The notes: generated by a model from the letters alone, not told the origin. A DNA stretch of 64,000 nt from Halorubrum salinarum (GCF_013267195.1 NZ_CP053941.1:2852001-2916000); one strand, 5' to 3'. Positions 9,247-18,327 are shown, counted from the stretch's first letter. Numbers and translations: made by a program.

Positions 9247-9888
9247 CTACGAGTCGTCCCCGAACGACTCCGCGAGCGCCGCGAAGTTGGCGAGCGTTCG
9301 GGTGGCGGTGGCGTCCTCGAAGGAGCGCTCGGTCGCCTCCCAGCCGTCGTACTCATCGACGATCCTAGGGGTGAACTCGGGGTGGTACTGGACCGACCAG
9401 ACCGGCCGGTCGCGGTGGCGGGTGGCGAAGTACTCGTAGTAGTCCGCGCGGCCGATGACCTCCATCCCGTCGCCGAGCTCCGTCACCACGTCGGAGTGGA
9501 GCACCGGCACGGTCGGCTCGACGCCGTCGAACAGCGGCTCGTCGGCGTCGAGTTCGGCGTCGCAGAGCCGGAGCCGAGAGGTGCCGCTGTCGACGACCTC
9601 GCCGCCGAGCGCGGCGTTCAGGATCTGGTGGCCGAAACAGATGCCGAGCGTCGGGACCCCCTCCTCGACGAGTCGGCGCGCGAACCGCTTCTGGGCCGTG
9701 ATCCACGGCTGGTCGGGCTCGTCGTATACGCCGACCTCGCTCCCGCCGACGACGACGCCGTCCACGCCGTCGAGGCTCGGGTCGCCGTCCTCGTGCGGGT
9801 AGTCGTACACGCGGGCGTCGGGCAGGAAGTGCGCGATCTCGTCGGCCATGTAGCCCCCGTCGACCGCGTTATTGAGTACCAGTATCAT
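9247..9888 (-). CDS. Class I glutamine amidotransferase (GuaA glutaminase-like)
   Basis: A 213-residue stand-alone class I glutaminase domain. It shows the nucleophile elbow GICFGHQ with C84 and the catalytic pair in QYHPEF (H169, E171), so the triad is complete. The order and the VLHSDVV segment resemble the glutaminase subunit of archaeal GMP synthase (GuaAA, about 185 residues). It is somewhat longer, has a different N-terminus (ILVLNNAVDGGY) and an unusual tail, so it may be a GuaAA paralogue acting on another acceptor. It shares a 40-bp AT-rich divergent promoter region with the cysteine desulfurase gene. Family is certain, partner enzyme unknown. Confidence 0.85.
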   Translation of the reverse strand: MILVLNNAVDGGYMADEIAHFLPDARVYDYPHEDGDPSLDGVDGVVVGGSEVGVYDEPDQPWITAQKRFARRLVEEGVPTLGICFGHQILNAALGGEVVDSGTSRLRLCDAELDADEPLFDGVEPTVPVLHSDVVTELGDGMEVIGRADYYEYFATRHRDRPVWSVQYHPEFTPRIVDEYDGWEATERSFEDATATRTLANFAALAESFGDDS

Positions 9889-9896
9889 CTGCGATC

Positions 9897-9904
9897 AATT
9901 TAAG
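9897..9904 (+). promoter_or_regulatory. TATA-like element of the desulfurase-scaffold gene
   Basis: AATTTAAG in the 40-bp divergent gap is centred about 28 bp before the ATG at 9929, consistent with a leaderless transcript. Confidence 0.5.
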
Positions 9905-9928
9905 AAGAACTGATCTCTCGGTAGTGAC

Positions 9929-11539
9929 ATGGGTTTCGATGCCGAAGCGGTACGTGCGGACTTCCCCGTCCTGGACCGGCGCGTGAACGGCCATCCCCTC
10001 ACCTACCTCGACAACGCCGCGACCACGCACACCCCTCGCCAGGTGTACGAGGTGTTCGAAGAGTTCTACGCGGGGTACAACGCGAACGTCCACCGCGGGA
10101 TCCACGAGCTGAGCCACGAGGCCTCGCTCGCCTACGAACGGGCGCACGACCGCGTCGCCGACTTCCTCGGCGCCGACGGCCGCGAGGAGATCGTCTTCAC
10201 CAAGAACACGACCGAGAGCATCAACCTCGTCGCGTACGGCCTCGGCCGGCACCTCGACGAGAGCGACGAGATCGTCGCGACGGAGATGGACCACCACGCC
10301 TCGCTCGTCACCTGGCAGCAGATCGCCAAGCGCACGGGCGCGACCGTCCGCCACGTCCCGGTCACGCCCGACGGCCACCTCGACGCGGACACGGCCCGCG
10401 ACATCGTCACCGACGACACGGCGGTCGTCTGCGTCCCCCACGTCTCGAACGTGCTCGGGACGGTCAACCCCGTCGCGGACCTCGCCGCCCTCGCGCACGA
10501 CCACGGCGCGTACGCGGTCGTCGACGGCGCCCAGTCCGCGCCGACGCGCCCCGTCGACGTGGGCGCGATGGACGCGGACTTCTTCGCGTTCAGCGGGCAC
10601 AAGCTCGCCGGCCCGACCGGGATCGGGGGGCTGTACGGGAAGCGGGAGCTGCTGGAGGACCTCGACCCGTTCCTCTTCGGCGGGGAGATGATCCGGAACG
10701 TGACGCTCACCGACTCCACGTGGAACGGGTTGCCCTGGAAGTTCGAGGCCGGCACGCCGCCCATCGCGGAGGGCATCGCGCTCGGCGCGGCCGTCGACTA
10801 CCTCGCTGATCTCGGCATGGACGCCGTCCGCGAGCACGAGAACGACCTCGCGCAGTACCTGCTCCGGGAGCTCGCGGACCGAGAGTTCGTCCAGGCGTAC
10901 GGCCCCGGCGTCGGCGAGGAGCGCACCGGCCTCGTCTCGTTCAACGTCGAGGGCGTCCACGGGCACGACCTCTCCAGCCTCCTCAACGACCGCGGCATCG
11001 CCATCCGCGCCGGCGACCACTGTACGCAGCCGCTCCACGACCGGCTCGACATCCCCGGCTCCGCCCGCGCGTCATTCTACGTCTACAACACCCGCGCGGA
11101 CGTGGACCGCCTCCTCGAGGTCGTCGACTCGGCCCGCGATGACCTGGACGCGTACCTCGCCTCCGACCGTTACCACGATCTCGTCAGCGAACACTACCAC
11201 CAGCCCCGTAACTCGGGCGCGCTCACCGACCCGACGTTCGTGAAGTCCTCGGAGGAGACGACCTGCGGCGACGACGGCGAGTTCCACGTGACGATCGCCG
11301 ACGGGCGCGTCGAGGAGATCGCCTTCGAGAGCCGGAGCTGCGCGGTCAGCCGGGCCGTCGCCAGCCTGCTCTCGGAGGATCTAGAGGGTATGGCGGTCGA
11401 GGCCGTCGCCGACCTCGACGGGCACGTCGCCCGCGCGCTCGACGGGCAGTACCCCGACATCCGCAGCGAGTGCGTCGAGGGCCCCGAGGAAGTCATCCGC
11501 GAGGCGGCCCGAGAGTACGTCGCGGAACACGGGGCGTAG
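9929..11539 (+). CDS. SufS-type cysteine desulfurase fused to a SufU/IscU-like scaffold domain
   Basis: A 536-residue fusion. Residues 1-405 are a class V PLP-dependent cysteine desulfurase of the SufS group: LDNAATTHTP start, PLP lysine K225 in SGHKLAGPTG, and catalytic loop cysteine C365 in RAGDHCTQPL. From about 412 the chain continues into a U-type scaffold domain (YHDLVSEHYHQPRNSG) with the three expected cysteines: C446 (TTCGDD), C471 (RSCAVS) and C515 (RSECVEG). One polypeptide could therefore extract sulfur from cysteine and receive it on an Fe-S scaffold or sulfur-relay domain. The common arrangement is two genes, sufS and sufU. There is no frameshift between the parts, and no sufBCD nearby. 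Desulfurase call very sure, scaffold call strong. Confidence 0.9.
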   Translation: MGFDAEAVRADFPVLDRRVNGHPLTYLDNAATTHTPRQVYEVFEEFYAGYNANVHRGIHELSHEASLAYERAHDRVADFLGADGREEIVFTKNTTESINLVAYGLGRHLDESDEIVATEMDHHASLVTWQQIAKRTGATVRHVPVTPDGHLDADTARDIVTDDTAVVCVPHVSNVLGTVNPVADLAALAHDHGAYAVVDGAQSAPTRPVDVGAMDADFFAFSGHKLAGPTGIGGLYGKRELLEDLDPFLFGGEMIRNVTLTDSTWNGLPWKFEAGTPPIAEGIALGAAVDYLADLGMDAVREHENDLAQYLLRELADREFVQAYGPGVGEERTGLVSFNVEGVHGHDLSSLLNDRGIAIRAGDHCTQPLHDRLDIPGSARASFYVYNTRADVDRLLEVVDSARDDLDAYLASDRYHDLVSEHYHQPRNSGALTDPTFVKSSEETTCGDDGEFHVTIADGRVEEIAFESRSCAVSRAVASLLSEDLEGMAVEAVADLDGHVARALDGQYPDIRSECVEGPEEVIREAAREYVAEHGA

Positions 11540-11647
11540 GCCGTCACCGCGGCGCTCGGCGTCGACCTCGGACGGGACGGGCGCGCGGCTCCGGGACGGG
11601 CGCGACCCGCTCGGATTACCGGATCGAACGGCCTCCTAAGCGATCGG

Positions 11648-13450
11648 TCACTTCTCCTCGGCGTGTCGCACCTCGACCGCGACGCCGCGCGTCGACCCCG
11701 CCATCTCCGGGCCGGACATCGCCGCGCGGCCGACGGCGAACGCCTTCGGCCCCTCTACCACGACCTCGTCGCCCACCCGCACGTCGCCGTCGGCGTCGAC
11801 GACGCCCGGCGCGAGGACGGAGCCGCGCGGGACGAAGGAGTCGATCTGGACGCGCTTCGTCGGCGCGTCGCTCGCGACCCACCGGCGCGCGCCGGCGAGG
11901 GTGAAGGATAGGGTGCCGTACTGCGGGACCATCGTCGCCAGCTGCTCGCCCGGCTCGCCCTCGCGGCCGGCGTCGGGGTCGTCGCCCCACACCTGGAGCT
12001 TCGGGTAGCGCCCGGTGGTGCGCACGTCGGCCTCGCCCGGCCCGCCGAACAGGTCGTCGCCCGCGCCGTCGCCGAGGAGGAAGTCGGCGATGCCGCGGAC
12101 CGTGTTGTGCTCGCGCTCCCGCTTGCTGTAGGCGGGCTCGCCCTGGAGGGCGGCGTTCAGCTCGCCGAGCGACTCGTCGGTTGTCGGGTGGTCGACGCAG
12201 GTGTACTCGAAGGGAACGTCGATCGCCGGATCATTCTCGACGCGCTCGCAGATCTCGCGGTAGCCGTCCTCCGGGACGTGCGCGACGACGCGGGAGTAGT
12301 CGTTGCGTTCGAGGTACCGCCGGAGGACCTCGGCGACGAACTCGATCTCGTCTTCGCTCCAGTCGCCGGTGACGACCGAGTCGTAGTGTTGCGCGGGGTA
12401 GGTCGTCTCCAGCTCCTGGGGCACCACGCCGATGGGCGAGGTCATCGAGACGGTGTGGCCGCGCCACTGGATCGCGTCGTGGAACTGGCGGTGGCTCTGT
12501 GAGTCGCTGTACGGCTTCGTCGCCGAGCAGGGGACCAAGACGAGCGGCTGGTCGGTGAAGCGGTTGCGGTAGCGGCTCGTGACGCGGTCCGCGAACCGGC
12601 GGATCTCGACGCGGTCGAGCGTCTCCGCCGACGCCGCCGTCACCTCGGCGTCGCGCATGAGCGGGGTCCGCTCTTCGAGGTACCCCCACTGGTCGTCGAA
12701 CTCGCGGAACGCGGCCGTGAGCCACCCCTCGTGGCGCGCCTGTCCCTCGACGTAGTCGCGGAGGCGACCGCTCCGGATCCGCTCGCGGACGCGGCGGAGC
12801 TCGGCGCGGAGCGCGTTGACGTTGTGGTCGGCGCAGTCGGCGCGCGTGAACTCGCTCCGCGGTCCGGCGCAGGCCGGACAGGCACACGGGAGTTCGTCGA
12901 GGTCTTCGAGGAAGTGCTCCGCGTCCGCGGTGAGGTACATCCCCTGGGTCCCCTTCGTCCGGGCGAGCGTCGCGTCGACGAGGTCGACGCCGGCGTACGC
13001 GAGCAGCGCGACGTTTCGCGGCGTCGCAACGCCGGAGAGGCCGAGCGCGGCGTCCGGCGGCAGGCCCGCCTTCGCGCGGACGACCGCGTCGCGGAACGCC
13101 TCGCCGTGGCCGACGAACCCCTGGGCGTCCGAGAGGAGGTACGCGTCGGCGCCGAGGTCGCGGGCGCTCCGGCTGTCGACCACCGCGGCCGAGGGGAAGT
13201 CGGCGTCCGGATGGTCGACCGCGAACGACTCGCGGACCTCGTCGCGCGTGCCGGCCGGGAACGACCGGTGCGGCAGCACCGTCAGCGCGCTCTCGTCGCC
13301 GTCGGGCACCTCGCGGTTGCCGGCCCAGAGGCTCCCGGCGTCGTCGAGGAACGGGTCCGCGAGCGCCGGCGTCGTGACGGGGTCGGCGAGGCGGACCTCC
13401 CCGAGGCGGGCGGCGCCGTCGCGCTCGTGGACCTCGAAGTAGTCGGTCAT
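11648..13450 (-). CDS. arcS: Archaeosine synthase ArcS (TGT-like, PUA domain)
   Basis: A 600-residue tRNA-modifying enzyme that converts preQ0 at position 15 of archaeal tRNA to archaeosine or its lysine adduct. The N-terminal half is a TGT-like barrel, including LSGVATPRNVALLAYAGVDLVDAT, and has a Cys-rich patch (C189, C191, C194, C206). The diagnostic ArcS motif PCSATKPYSDSQSH lies at about 307-320, and a PUA RNA-binding domain at about 520-595 (KRVQIDSFVPRGSVLAPGV). The start is at MTDYFEVHERDG; upstream in-frame sequence is Arg/Gly-rich and not protein-like. The gene is monocistronic and divergent from the kinase at 13663. The gene name follows haloarchaeal usage (arcS/tgtA2). Confidence 0.93.
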   Translation of the reverse strand: MTDYFEVHERDGAARLGEVRLADPVTTPALADPFLDDAGSLWAGNREVPDGDESALTVLPHRSFPAGTRDEVRESFAVDHPDADFPSAAVVDSRSARDLGADAYLLSDAQGFVGHGEAFRDAVVRAKAGLPPDAALGLSGVATPRNVALLAYAGVDLVDATLARTKGTQGMYLTADAEHFLEDLDELPCACPACAGPRSEFTRADCADHNVNALRAELRRVRERIRSGRLRDYVEGQARHEGWLTAAFREFDDQWGYLEERTPLMRDAEVTAASAETLDRVEIRRFADRVTSRYRNRFTDQPLVLVPCSATKPYSDSQSHRQFHDAIQWRGHTVSMTSPIGVVPQELETTYPAQHYDSVVTGDWSEDEIEFVAEVLRRYLERNDYSRVVAHVPEDGYREICERVENDPAIDVPFEYTCVDHPTTDESLGELNAALQGEPAYSKREREHNTVRGIADFLLGDGAGDDLFGGPGEADVRTTGRYPKLQVWGDDPDAGREGEPGEQLATMVPQYGTLSFTLAGARRWVASDAPTKRVQIDSFVPRGSVLAPGVVDADGDVRVGDEVVVEGPKAFAVGRAAMSGPEMAGSTRGVAVEVRHAEEK

Positions 13451-13662
13451 ACCACCACTCGCGCGGGGACGGTCAATTCTCTTGTGTTCCGCGGCCGCCG
13501 CGGCCCGGCCGCCGGAGCGGACCGCGGCCCGTCCGCGGCGCGGCGGGCGTGGCGTCGCGAGCCCGCCGACGGTCGACCGACCGCGGGGGGACGACGGGTC
13601 GATTCCGGCCAGTGATAGCCGGGGGCCAACGGACTTCACTCGGCGTTCCGTCCGGTCGCTCG

Positions 13663-14838
13663 ATGGGCCGACGGTTCGACACGCGGGACGCGGGGGCGGA
13701 TCGACTGCGGGAGCTGCTGGTGACGCTCGGCGTCGCCGACCCGGACTACGCGGCGGGGCGGCCGGACGCGGGGGTCACGCGGGCCGCCGCGGCGGCGTTC
13801 GTCTCCCTCACCGGGTTCGCGCTCCTCGTGCCGAACGTCACGCCGCTCGCGTCAGGCGGGGAGCCGCCGATCGGCGTCGCGCTCTCCGTGCTGGGGACGG
13901 TGCTCTCGGTCGCGCTCGTGGCGGTCGGGGGGCTCCTGTTCCGGAGCTCCTTCTCCACGCGGAACGCGGTCCGGATCGCGGTCTGGAACCTGTTCGGGAT
14001 CGCGGTGCTCGGCGGCATCATGCTCGGCATCCTCCGGTATCAGGCGGCGCTCGGCTCGCCGTTCGTCGCGCCCACGTTCTCGGTCGCGAAGGTGCTCGCG
14101 ATCGGCGCCGTCGCCCACGTGATCATCGGGGTCTACGACGCCCGGCGGGTCCGGGCGCAGCAGCTGGCGAAGGAACAGCGGAAGCTCTCGGTTCTCAACC
14201 GCGTGATCAGACACAACCTCCGCAACGAGACGACGGTGCTGGGCGGGCACGCCTCCATCGTCGCCGAGGGGGTCGACGACCCCGACCTGCGGGAGTCGGC
14301 CGAGACCATCGCGCGCAGCGCGTCGGTGATCGGCGGGCTCGCTGAGGACGCGAAGCGGCTTCAGGCCGCCTTCGAGCGTCGCCCCGACGAGCGCGGGCCG
14401 GTCGACGTCGACGCCGTCGTCGCGGACGCCGCCGAAGCGGCCCGCGAGGCCGGCGCGGAGACGGTCGAGACCGACGTGGACCCCTGCGTCGCGCTGGCCG
14501 ACGAGCGGCTGGCGACGGCGGTCGAGGAGCTCGCGACGAACGCGCCGGACCACGGCGCGAGCGAGGTCGCCCTGTCCGCGCGGGAGCGCGACGGTGACGT
14601 CGAGATCGCCGTCAGCGACGACGGACCGGGGATCCGGGAGACGGAGGGGCGCGTGATCACCGGCCGCGACCCGGAGACCCAGTTGGAACACGCGAGCGGG
14701 CTGGGGCTCTGGATCGTGCGCGCGACCGCCGACGCGTTCGACGGCTGGCTCTCCATCGAGACGACCCGCGCCGACGGAGACGGCCCGAGCGGCGACGAGA
14801 CCGGGACGACGATCACCCTCGGCGTGCCGGCGGCCTGA
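13663..14838 (+). CDS. Membrane sensor histidine kinase (short type)
   Basis: A 391-residue kinase. About four hydrophobic segments lie between residues 40 and 160, a short linker with KEQRKLSVLNRVIRHNLRNE gives the phospho-acceptor H184, and a GHKL ATPase follows (AVEELATNAPDH, DDGPGIRE, ASGLGLWIVRA). There is no PAS or GAF domain, so sensing must involve the membrane region, as in other small haloarchaeal kinases. The ATG at 13663 is used because the upstream extension is Arg-rich and lacks coding character. It is the third kinase in 15 kb, again without a neighbouring response regulator. Confidence 0.88.
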   Translation: MGRRFDTRDAGADRLRELLVTLGVADPDYAAGRPDAGVTRAAAAAFVSLTGFALLVPNVTPLASGGEPPIGVALSVLGTVLSVALVAVGGLLFRSSFSTRNAVRIAVWNLFGIAVLGGIMLGILRYQAALGSPFVAPTFSVAKVLAIGAVAHVIIGVYDARRVRAQQLAKEQRKLSVLNRVIRHNLRNETTVLGGHASIVAEGVDDPDLRESAETIARSASVIGGLAEDAKRLQAAFERRPDERGPVDVDAVVADAAEAAREAGAETVETDVDPCVALADERLATAVEELATNAPDHGASEVALSARERDGDVEIAVSDDGPGIRETEGRVITGRDPETQLEHASGLGLWIVRATADAFDGWLSIETTRADGDGPSGDETGTTITLGVPAA

Positions 14839-14907
14839 CGGTCTCCCAGCGCGCTCTCCGCCGGCGCGCGGCGGAACTGTTAGGCCGACCGCGACCGACC
14901 GATCGGT

Positions 14908-15405
14908 ATGGACCCGACCGGCCCGTGGGACCGCGACCGCGTCGACGAGTACCTCGCCGCCGCGCGCGTCCCGGTCCGGCTCGGCTGCCGCACGCCGAGC
15001 GACCGCCCGTGGATCGTCTCGCTGTGGTTCGCGTGGGACCCGGACGCGGGGGGCGAGCCCGACGGAGACGGCGGTCACGGGGGCACAGCCGGGGCGATCC
15101 GCTGCGCGACGAGCGCGAGCGCCGACCTCGTCGAGTTCGTCGAGCACGACGACCACGTCTCCTTCGACATGTCGACGAACGACCCGCCGTACAAGGGGGT
15201 CCGCGGCCGCGGTCGCGCGACGGTCGTCCCCGACGAGGACAAGCGGCTCCTCCGGTCGCTCCTGACGAAGTACCTCGGCGGGACCGACAACCCGACCGCC
15301 GAGCGGCTCCTGCGGCCCGAGCGCGACGAGGTCGAGATCCGGATCGAGCCCGAGCGGCTCCACGCCTGGGACTACTCGGAGCGCATGGAGACCGGCGGGG
15401 AGTGA
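14908..15405 (+). CDS. Pyridoxamine 5'-phosphate oxidase family (PPOX) flavoprotein
   Basis: A 165-residue protein of the split-barrel FMN/F420-binding type. It has the family opening RVPVRLGCRTPSDRPWIVSLWF, a central IRCATSASADLVEF strand with VSFDMSTNDPPYKGVRGRG, and an EVEIRIEPERLHAWDYS end. Haloarchaea hold many such proteins; the cofactor and substrate cannot be assigned from sequence. A Gly/Asp-rich insertion (about 47-62) breaks the first hairpin. A TGTTAGG element sits about 26 bp before the ATG. Confidence 0.8.
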   Translation: MDPTGPWDRDRVDEYLAAARVPVRLGCRTPSDRPWIVSLWFAWDPDAGGEPDGDGGHGGTAGAIRCATSASADLVEFVEHDDHVSFDMSTNDPPYKGVRGRGRATVVPDEDKRLLRSLLTKYLGGTDNPTAERLLRPERDEVEIRIEPERLHAWDYSERMETGGE

Positions 15406-15457
15406 GGCGACCGCGGGCGGTCGACGGCGCGGCCCGCGTCGCTCTCCGCGAGGCGAT

Positions 15458-15465
15458 CGTTTAAG
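15458..15465 (+). promoter_or_regulatory. TATA-like element of the amidohydrolase gene
   Basis: CGTTTAAG is centred about 27 bp before the ATG at 15489, the leaderless spacing seen at other genes in this window. Confidence 0.55.
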
Positions 15466-15488
15466 CGGTCGCCGGGCCACCCGACGGT

Positions 15489-16769
15489 ATGAGCGCTCTC
15501 GACAGCGACGAGTACCGCGCGTTCCGCCGCGACCTCCACCGCCACCCGGAGCCCGCGTGGCGCGAGTTCTACACCACCGCCCGCATCGTCGAGGAACTCC
15601 GCGAGCGAGACCTGACGGCGCTCCACGTCGGCCCCGACGCGCTGGCGGGCGACGAGCGCCTGAACGTCCCGGACGACGAGACGTTGGCCGAGTGGGAGGA
15701 CCAGGCCCGCGAGGCGGGCGCCGACCCGGAGATCCTCGACCAGCTCTCCGGAGGCTACACCGGCTGCGTCGCGGTCGCCGAGCGCGGCGACGGCCCCGTG
15801 GTCGGCCTCCGCGTCGACATCGACGGGCTCCCGATCACGGAGTCGGAGTCCGGCGACCACGTCCCGGCCGGCGAGGGGTTCCGCTCCGAGCACGAGGGGT
15901 TCATGCACGCCTGCGGCCACGACGCCCACGCGACGATGGGGCTCGGCGCGCTCGACGCGGCCCTCGACTCCGACTTCTCGGGCACGCTGAAGGTGTTCTT
16001 CCAGCCGGGCGAAGAGCAGGTCGCCGGCGGCAAGCCGATGGCCGAGTCGGGCCACCTCGACGACGTGGACTACCTCTACGCGGTCCACGTCGGCCTCGAC
16101 CACCCGTCCGGCGAGGTCGTCTGCGGCGTCGAGGGGTTCCTCGCGGTGCGGCACTTCCTCGCGGAGTTCTCCGGCGAGCCCGCCCACGCCGGCGCGCGCC
16201 CCGAGCAGGGCCGGAACACGGTCCAGGCGATGGCGGCCGCGATACAGAACCTCTACGCCATCCCGCGGCACGCCGACGGCCCCACGCGGGTCAACGCGGG
16301 GCTCGTCGGTGGCGGCACCGCGACGAACATCATCCCCGAGGAGTCGCACATCGAGGGCGAGCTGCGCGGGCAGACGACGGAGCTCGCCGAGTACATGTCC
16401 GACCACGCCGACCGGATCCTCGACTCGGCGGCGGAGATGCACGACTGCGAGGTCGAGGTGTCGACGCTCGGCGAGGCCCCCAGCGCCACGAGCGACGACG
16501 CGCTCGCCGGCCTCGTCCGCGAGTCCGCGGGCAACGTGGCGGGCGTCACGAGCATCGTCGACAGCGACGACCTCGGCGGCTCCGAGGACGCCACGTACCT
16601 GATGAACCGCGTCCAAGAGCAGGGCGGGCTCGCCTGCTACCTCGGCGTCGGCACCGACCACCCCGGCGGCCACCACACGAGCGACTTCGACGTGGTCGAG
16701 GCGGACATCGGGATCGGTATCGACGTGATCGCCGGCGCGATCCGGCGGGTCGCCGAAACGCGGCCGTAG
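15489..16769 (+). CDS. M20 family amidohydrolase (AbgA/IAA-amino-acid hydrolase type)
   Basis: A 426-residue dinuclear metal hydrolase. Metal-site residues are visible in HACGHDAH (C142, H144) and PGEEQ (E175/E176), and a late HTSDFDV contributes the last histidine. The dimerisation domain (about 215-330) contains GEPAHAGARPEQGRNTVQA. The family cleaves N-acyl or N-aroyl amino acids; this resembles the aminobenzoyl-glutamate utilisation and IAA-amino-acid hydrolase branch. A segment between about 45 and 80 (DALAGDERLNVPDD...) is specific to this branch. Monocistronic; the native substrate is not evident. Confidence 0.88.
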   Translation: MSALDSDEYRAFRRDLHRHPEPAWREFYTTARIVEELRERDLTALHVGPDALAGDERLNVPDDETLAEWEDQAREAGADPEILDQLSGGYTGCVAVAERGDGPVVGLRVDIDGLPITESESGDHVPAGEGFRSEHEGFMHACGHDAHATMGLGALDAALDSDFSGTLKVFFQPGEEQVAGGKPMAESGHLDDVDYLYAVHVGLDHPSGEVVCGVEGFLAVRHFLAEFSGEPAHAGARPEQGRNTVQAMAAAIQNLYAIPRHADGPTRVNAGLVGGGTATNIIPEESHIEGELRGQTTELAEYMSDHADRILDSAAEMHDCEVEVSTLGEAPSATSDDALAGLVRESAGNVAGVTSIVDSDDLGGSEDATYLMNRVQEQGGLACYLGVGTDHPGGHHTSDFDVVEADIGIGIDVIAGAIRRVAETRP

Positions 16770-17245
16770 CGGGAGCGAGCGACGAGAATCCCGACCTCAA
16801 GCGTAAGGTTCCCTGAACCAGAACCGGTCTGGACCGTCTTTTATTTCTACCGAAACCGGCCCGCGATTGAGTTGTAAAATGATGTGGAGACGCGAGAGGC
16901 AGGCGCGAGGTCGTCGGGCTTCGCCCGACTGCCAGAGGGACCGTCGGTTCCTCGCTGGAGTCGGTCGCCGAGCGAAGCGACGACGACCGATCGAGGGCTT
17001 GAAACACTTCACCCAACTCCCCTAGCGGCGAGTTATGAGAGCCGGCTAGGCCTTCGGCGGGCGTCACCGCGAAGCGACCGGTGATGCTATGAACGCTGAC
17101 GTGTCTCTCTTTTTCAGAGGTTTTCTCGCCTGAAACAACCGGTCGATGAGAGCTGCGTATCGGTTGCCGAAACTGCTCGATCCCCGAACGATGACAACGG
17201 ATCGAGACCGAAGCTACAAGACATTCCCGGCATTTGACGAGCACG
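16770..17245 (+). other. 476-bp gap without a clear gene; several hairpins, possible structured RNA
   Basis: No convincing protein gene: the only reading frames are short and Ser/Arg-rich. The region is lower in G+C than its surroundings. A TTTTATTT block at about 16839-16846 is a good TATA candidate. Downstream lie four hairpins: 16913-16919 with 16923-16929 (7 bp, TTC loop), enclosed by GGCA/TGCC; 17022-17029 with 17041-17049 (8 bp with one bulge); 17061-17069 with 17079-17087 (9 bp, one G-U); and 17112-17117 with 17130-17135. RNase P and SRP signature sequences were looked for and not found. It may encode a small RNA or be a degenerate element. Confidence 0.35.
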
Positions 17246-18136
17246 ATGCAGCGGCTCGCCGGTCTGGTGCTTACTACGTTCGCAGTATTACTCGCGGTCT
17301 CGACCGTCGGCGTGGCGTTTGGCGAGTTTTCACTCGTGGTCGATCTGACCGTCGCCCTCGTCGGACTGGGGTTCCTTACTGGGAGCGTCCTTTCGCTCAT
17401 CGAGCTCGGACAGCGGATCCACCAGATCTCGCGGTTCCTCCTCGCAGACGTCCGCGGCGGGGACGACGTCGCGACGCTTCCCTCCGGGGACCACTGGCTA
17501 CGCATCGAGGCCAACGCCACCGCGTTAGACGAGCCGGTCCGTGGCGTTCTCGGCGACGCTCCTGCGGTGGCGGTTACCAGCGGAGGTCACATACGCGAAC
17601 GATTCGCAGGAGTTCCGTGGCCAAGTACACGGAGCGGGGCCGGCTTCGAGCAGACCGAAGCGGTTCCTACCCGACTCGATCAATCGACCACCAACGTCAC
17701 CCTCGCCGCTACCGGCACGTCGCGGACCGTCGGAGATGAGATCCGTGTCGTTGGAGGCGACCGAAGGGAACTGACCGCTGACGACGACGTGTCGTCACAT
17801 ACAACGAACGCGCTTTCGGACGTTGAAATCGACGTCGGAGATGCCGTGTTCAGAGGACGCATCTTTGAACACTATCTCCGAATTACCGAAGCGACGATAC
17901 CGGACGGAGAGACGGTTCAGCTCTTCGGACCGGTTACCGTCGTGACGGCCGGGGGCGAAACGACGGTCACGCCGGCCGGCCGCTTCGCGAATCGGCCGCT
18001 GATAACGACGGAAGGATGGGGAGCCATCCTACGACGGATAGGGCGACGGATCGGCATCCTTTCTCTGGTGGCCCCGCTAACCGGTGTAACGGGGTTGTTC
18101 TTACTCACATTGGTCGGCGTTACGTTCATCGAGTAG
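17246..18136 (+). CDS. Membrane protein of the GIDE-like type, atypical composition
   Basis: A 296-residue protein: two N-terminal membrane helices (about 3-55), a long beta-rich soluble part, and a C-terminal hydrophobic hairpin (about 267-295). The segment LDEPVRGVLGDAP, then EAVPTRLDQSTTNVTLAATG, and later LRITEATIPDGETVQLFGPV, resembles the GIDE/MULAN-type domain of prokaryotic membrane proteins, without a RING finger; this is inference from pattern. Third codon positions are clearly less G+C-rich than in the neighbours, suggesting recent transfer or drift. Residues about 110-135 fit the family poorly, and adjacent frames read as well there, so compensating frameshifts are possible. The start is ATG 17246; a TTG four codons upstream is less likely. 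Function unknown. Confidence 0.7.
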   Translation: MQRLAGLVLTTFAVLLAVSTVGVAFGEFSLVVDLTVALVGLGFLTGSVLSLIELGQRIHQISRFLLADVRGGDDVATLPSGDHWLRIEANATALDEPVRGVLGDAPAVAVTSGGHIRERFAGVPWPSTRSGAGFEQTEAVPTRLDQSTTNVTLAATGTSRTVGDEIRVVGGDRRELTADDDVSSHTTNALSDVEIDVGDAVFRGRIFEHYLRITEATIPDGETVQLFGPVTVVTAGGETTVTPAGRFANRPLITTEGWGAILRRIGRRIGILSLVAPLTGVTGLFLLTLVGVTFIE

Positions 18137-18327
18137 CTGTTCCGAGCGCGGGTCGATGAGGGGAGACGGTCGGGAGATATAGATCGAGTGGCGTATACTC
18201 CGTACTAAGTGATCTGTCGCTTGCTCGTACTGACCGCACCGAGGTAGGACATCTCAGTTCCGACGATCGCAACGAAGACAGAATGTAGAGACGTCCGACC
18301 GCGAATTCGTCTTCCGGACATTACTCC

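Noticed and set aside
16884-17084. A 66-residue frame in the hairpin-rich gap
   Set aside because: Ser/Arg-rich, crosses three hairpins, no promoter at the right distance and no family pattern.
16898-17087. Hairpins considered as tRNA, RNase P RNA or SRP RNA
   Set aside because: No T-loop GTTCRA and CCA-type acceptor pairing, no GAGGAAAGUC-type RNase P core and no SRP S-domain sequence were found.
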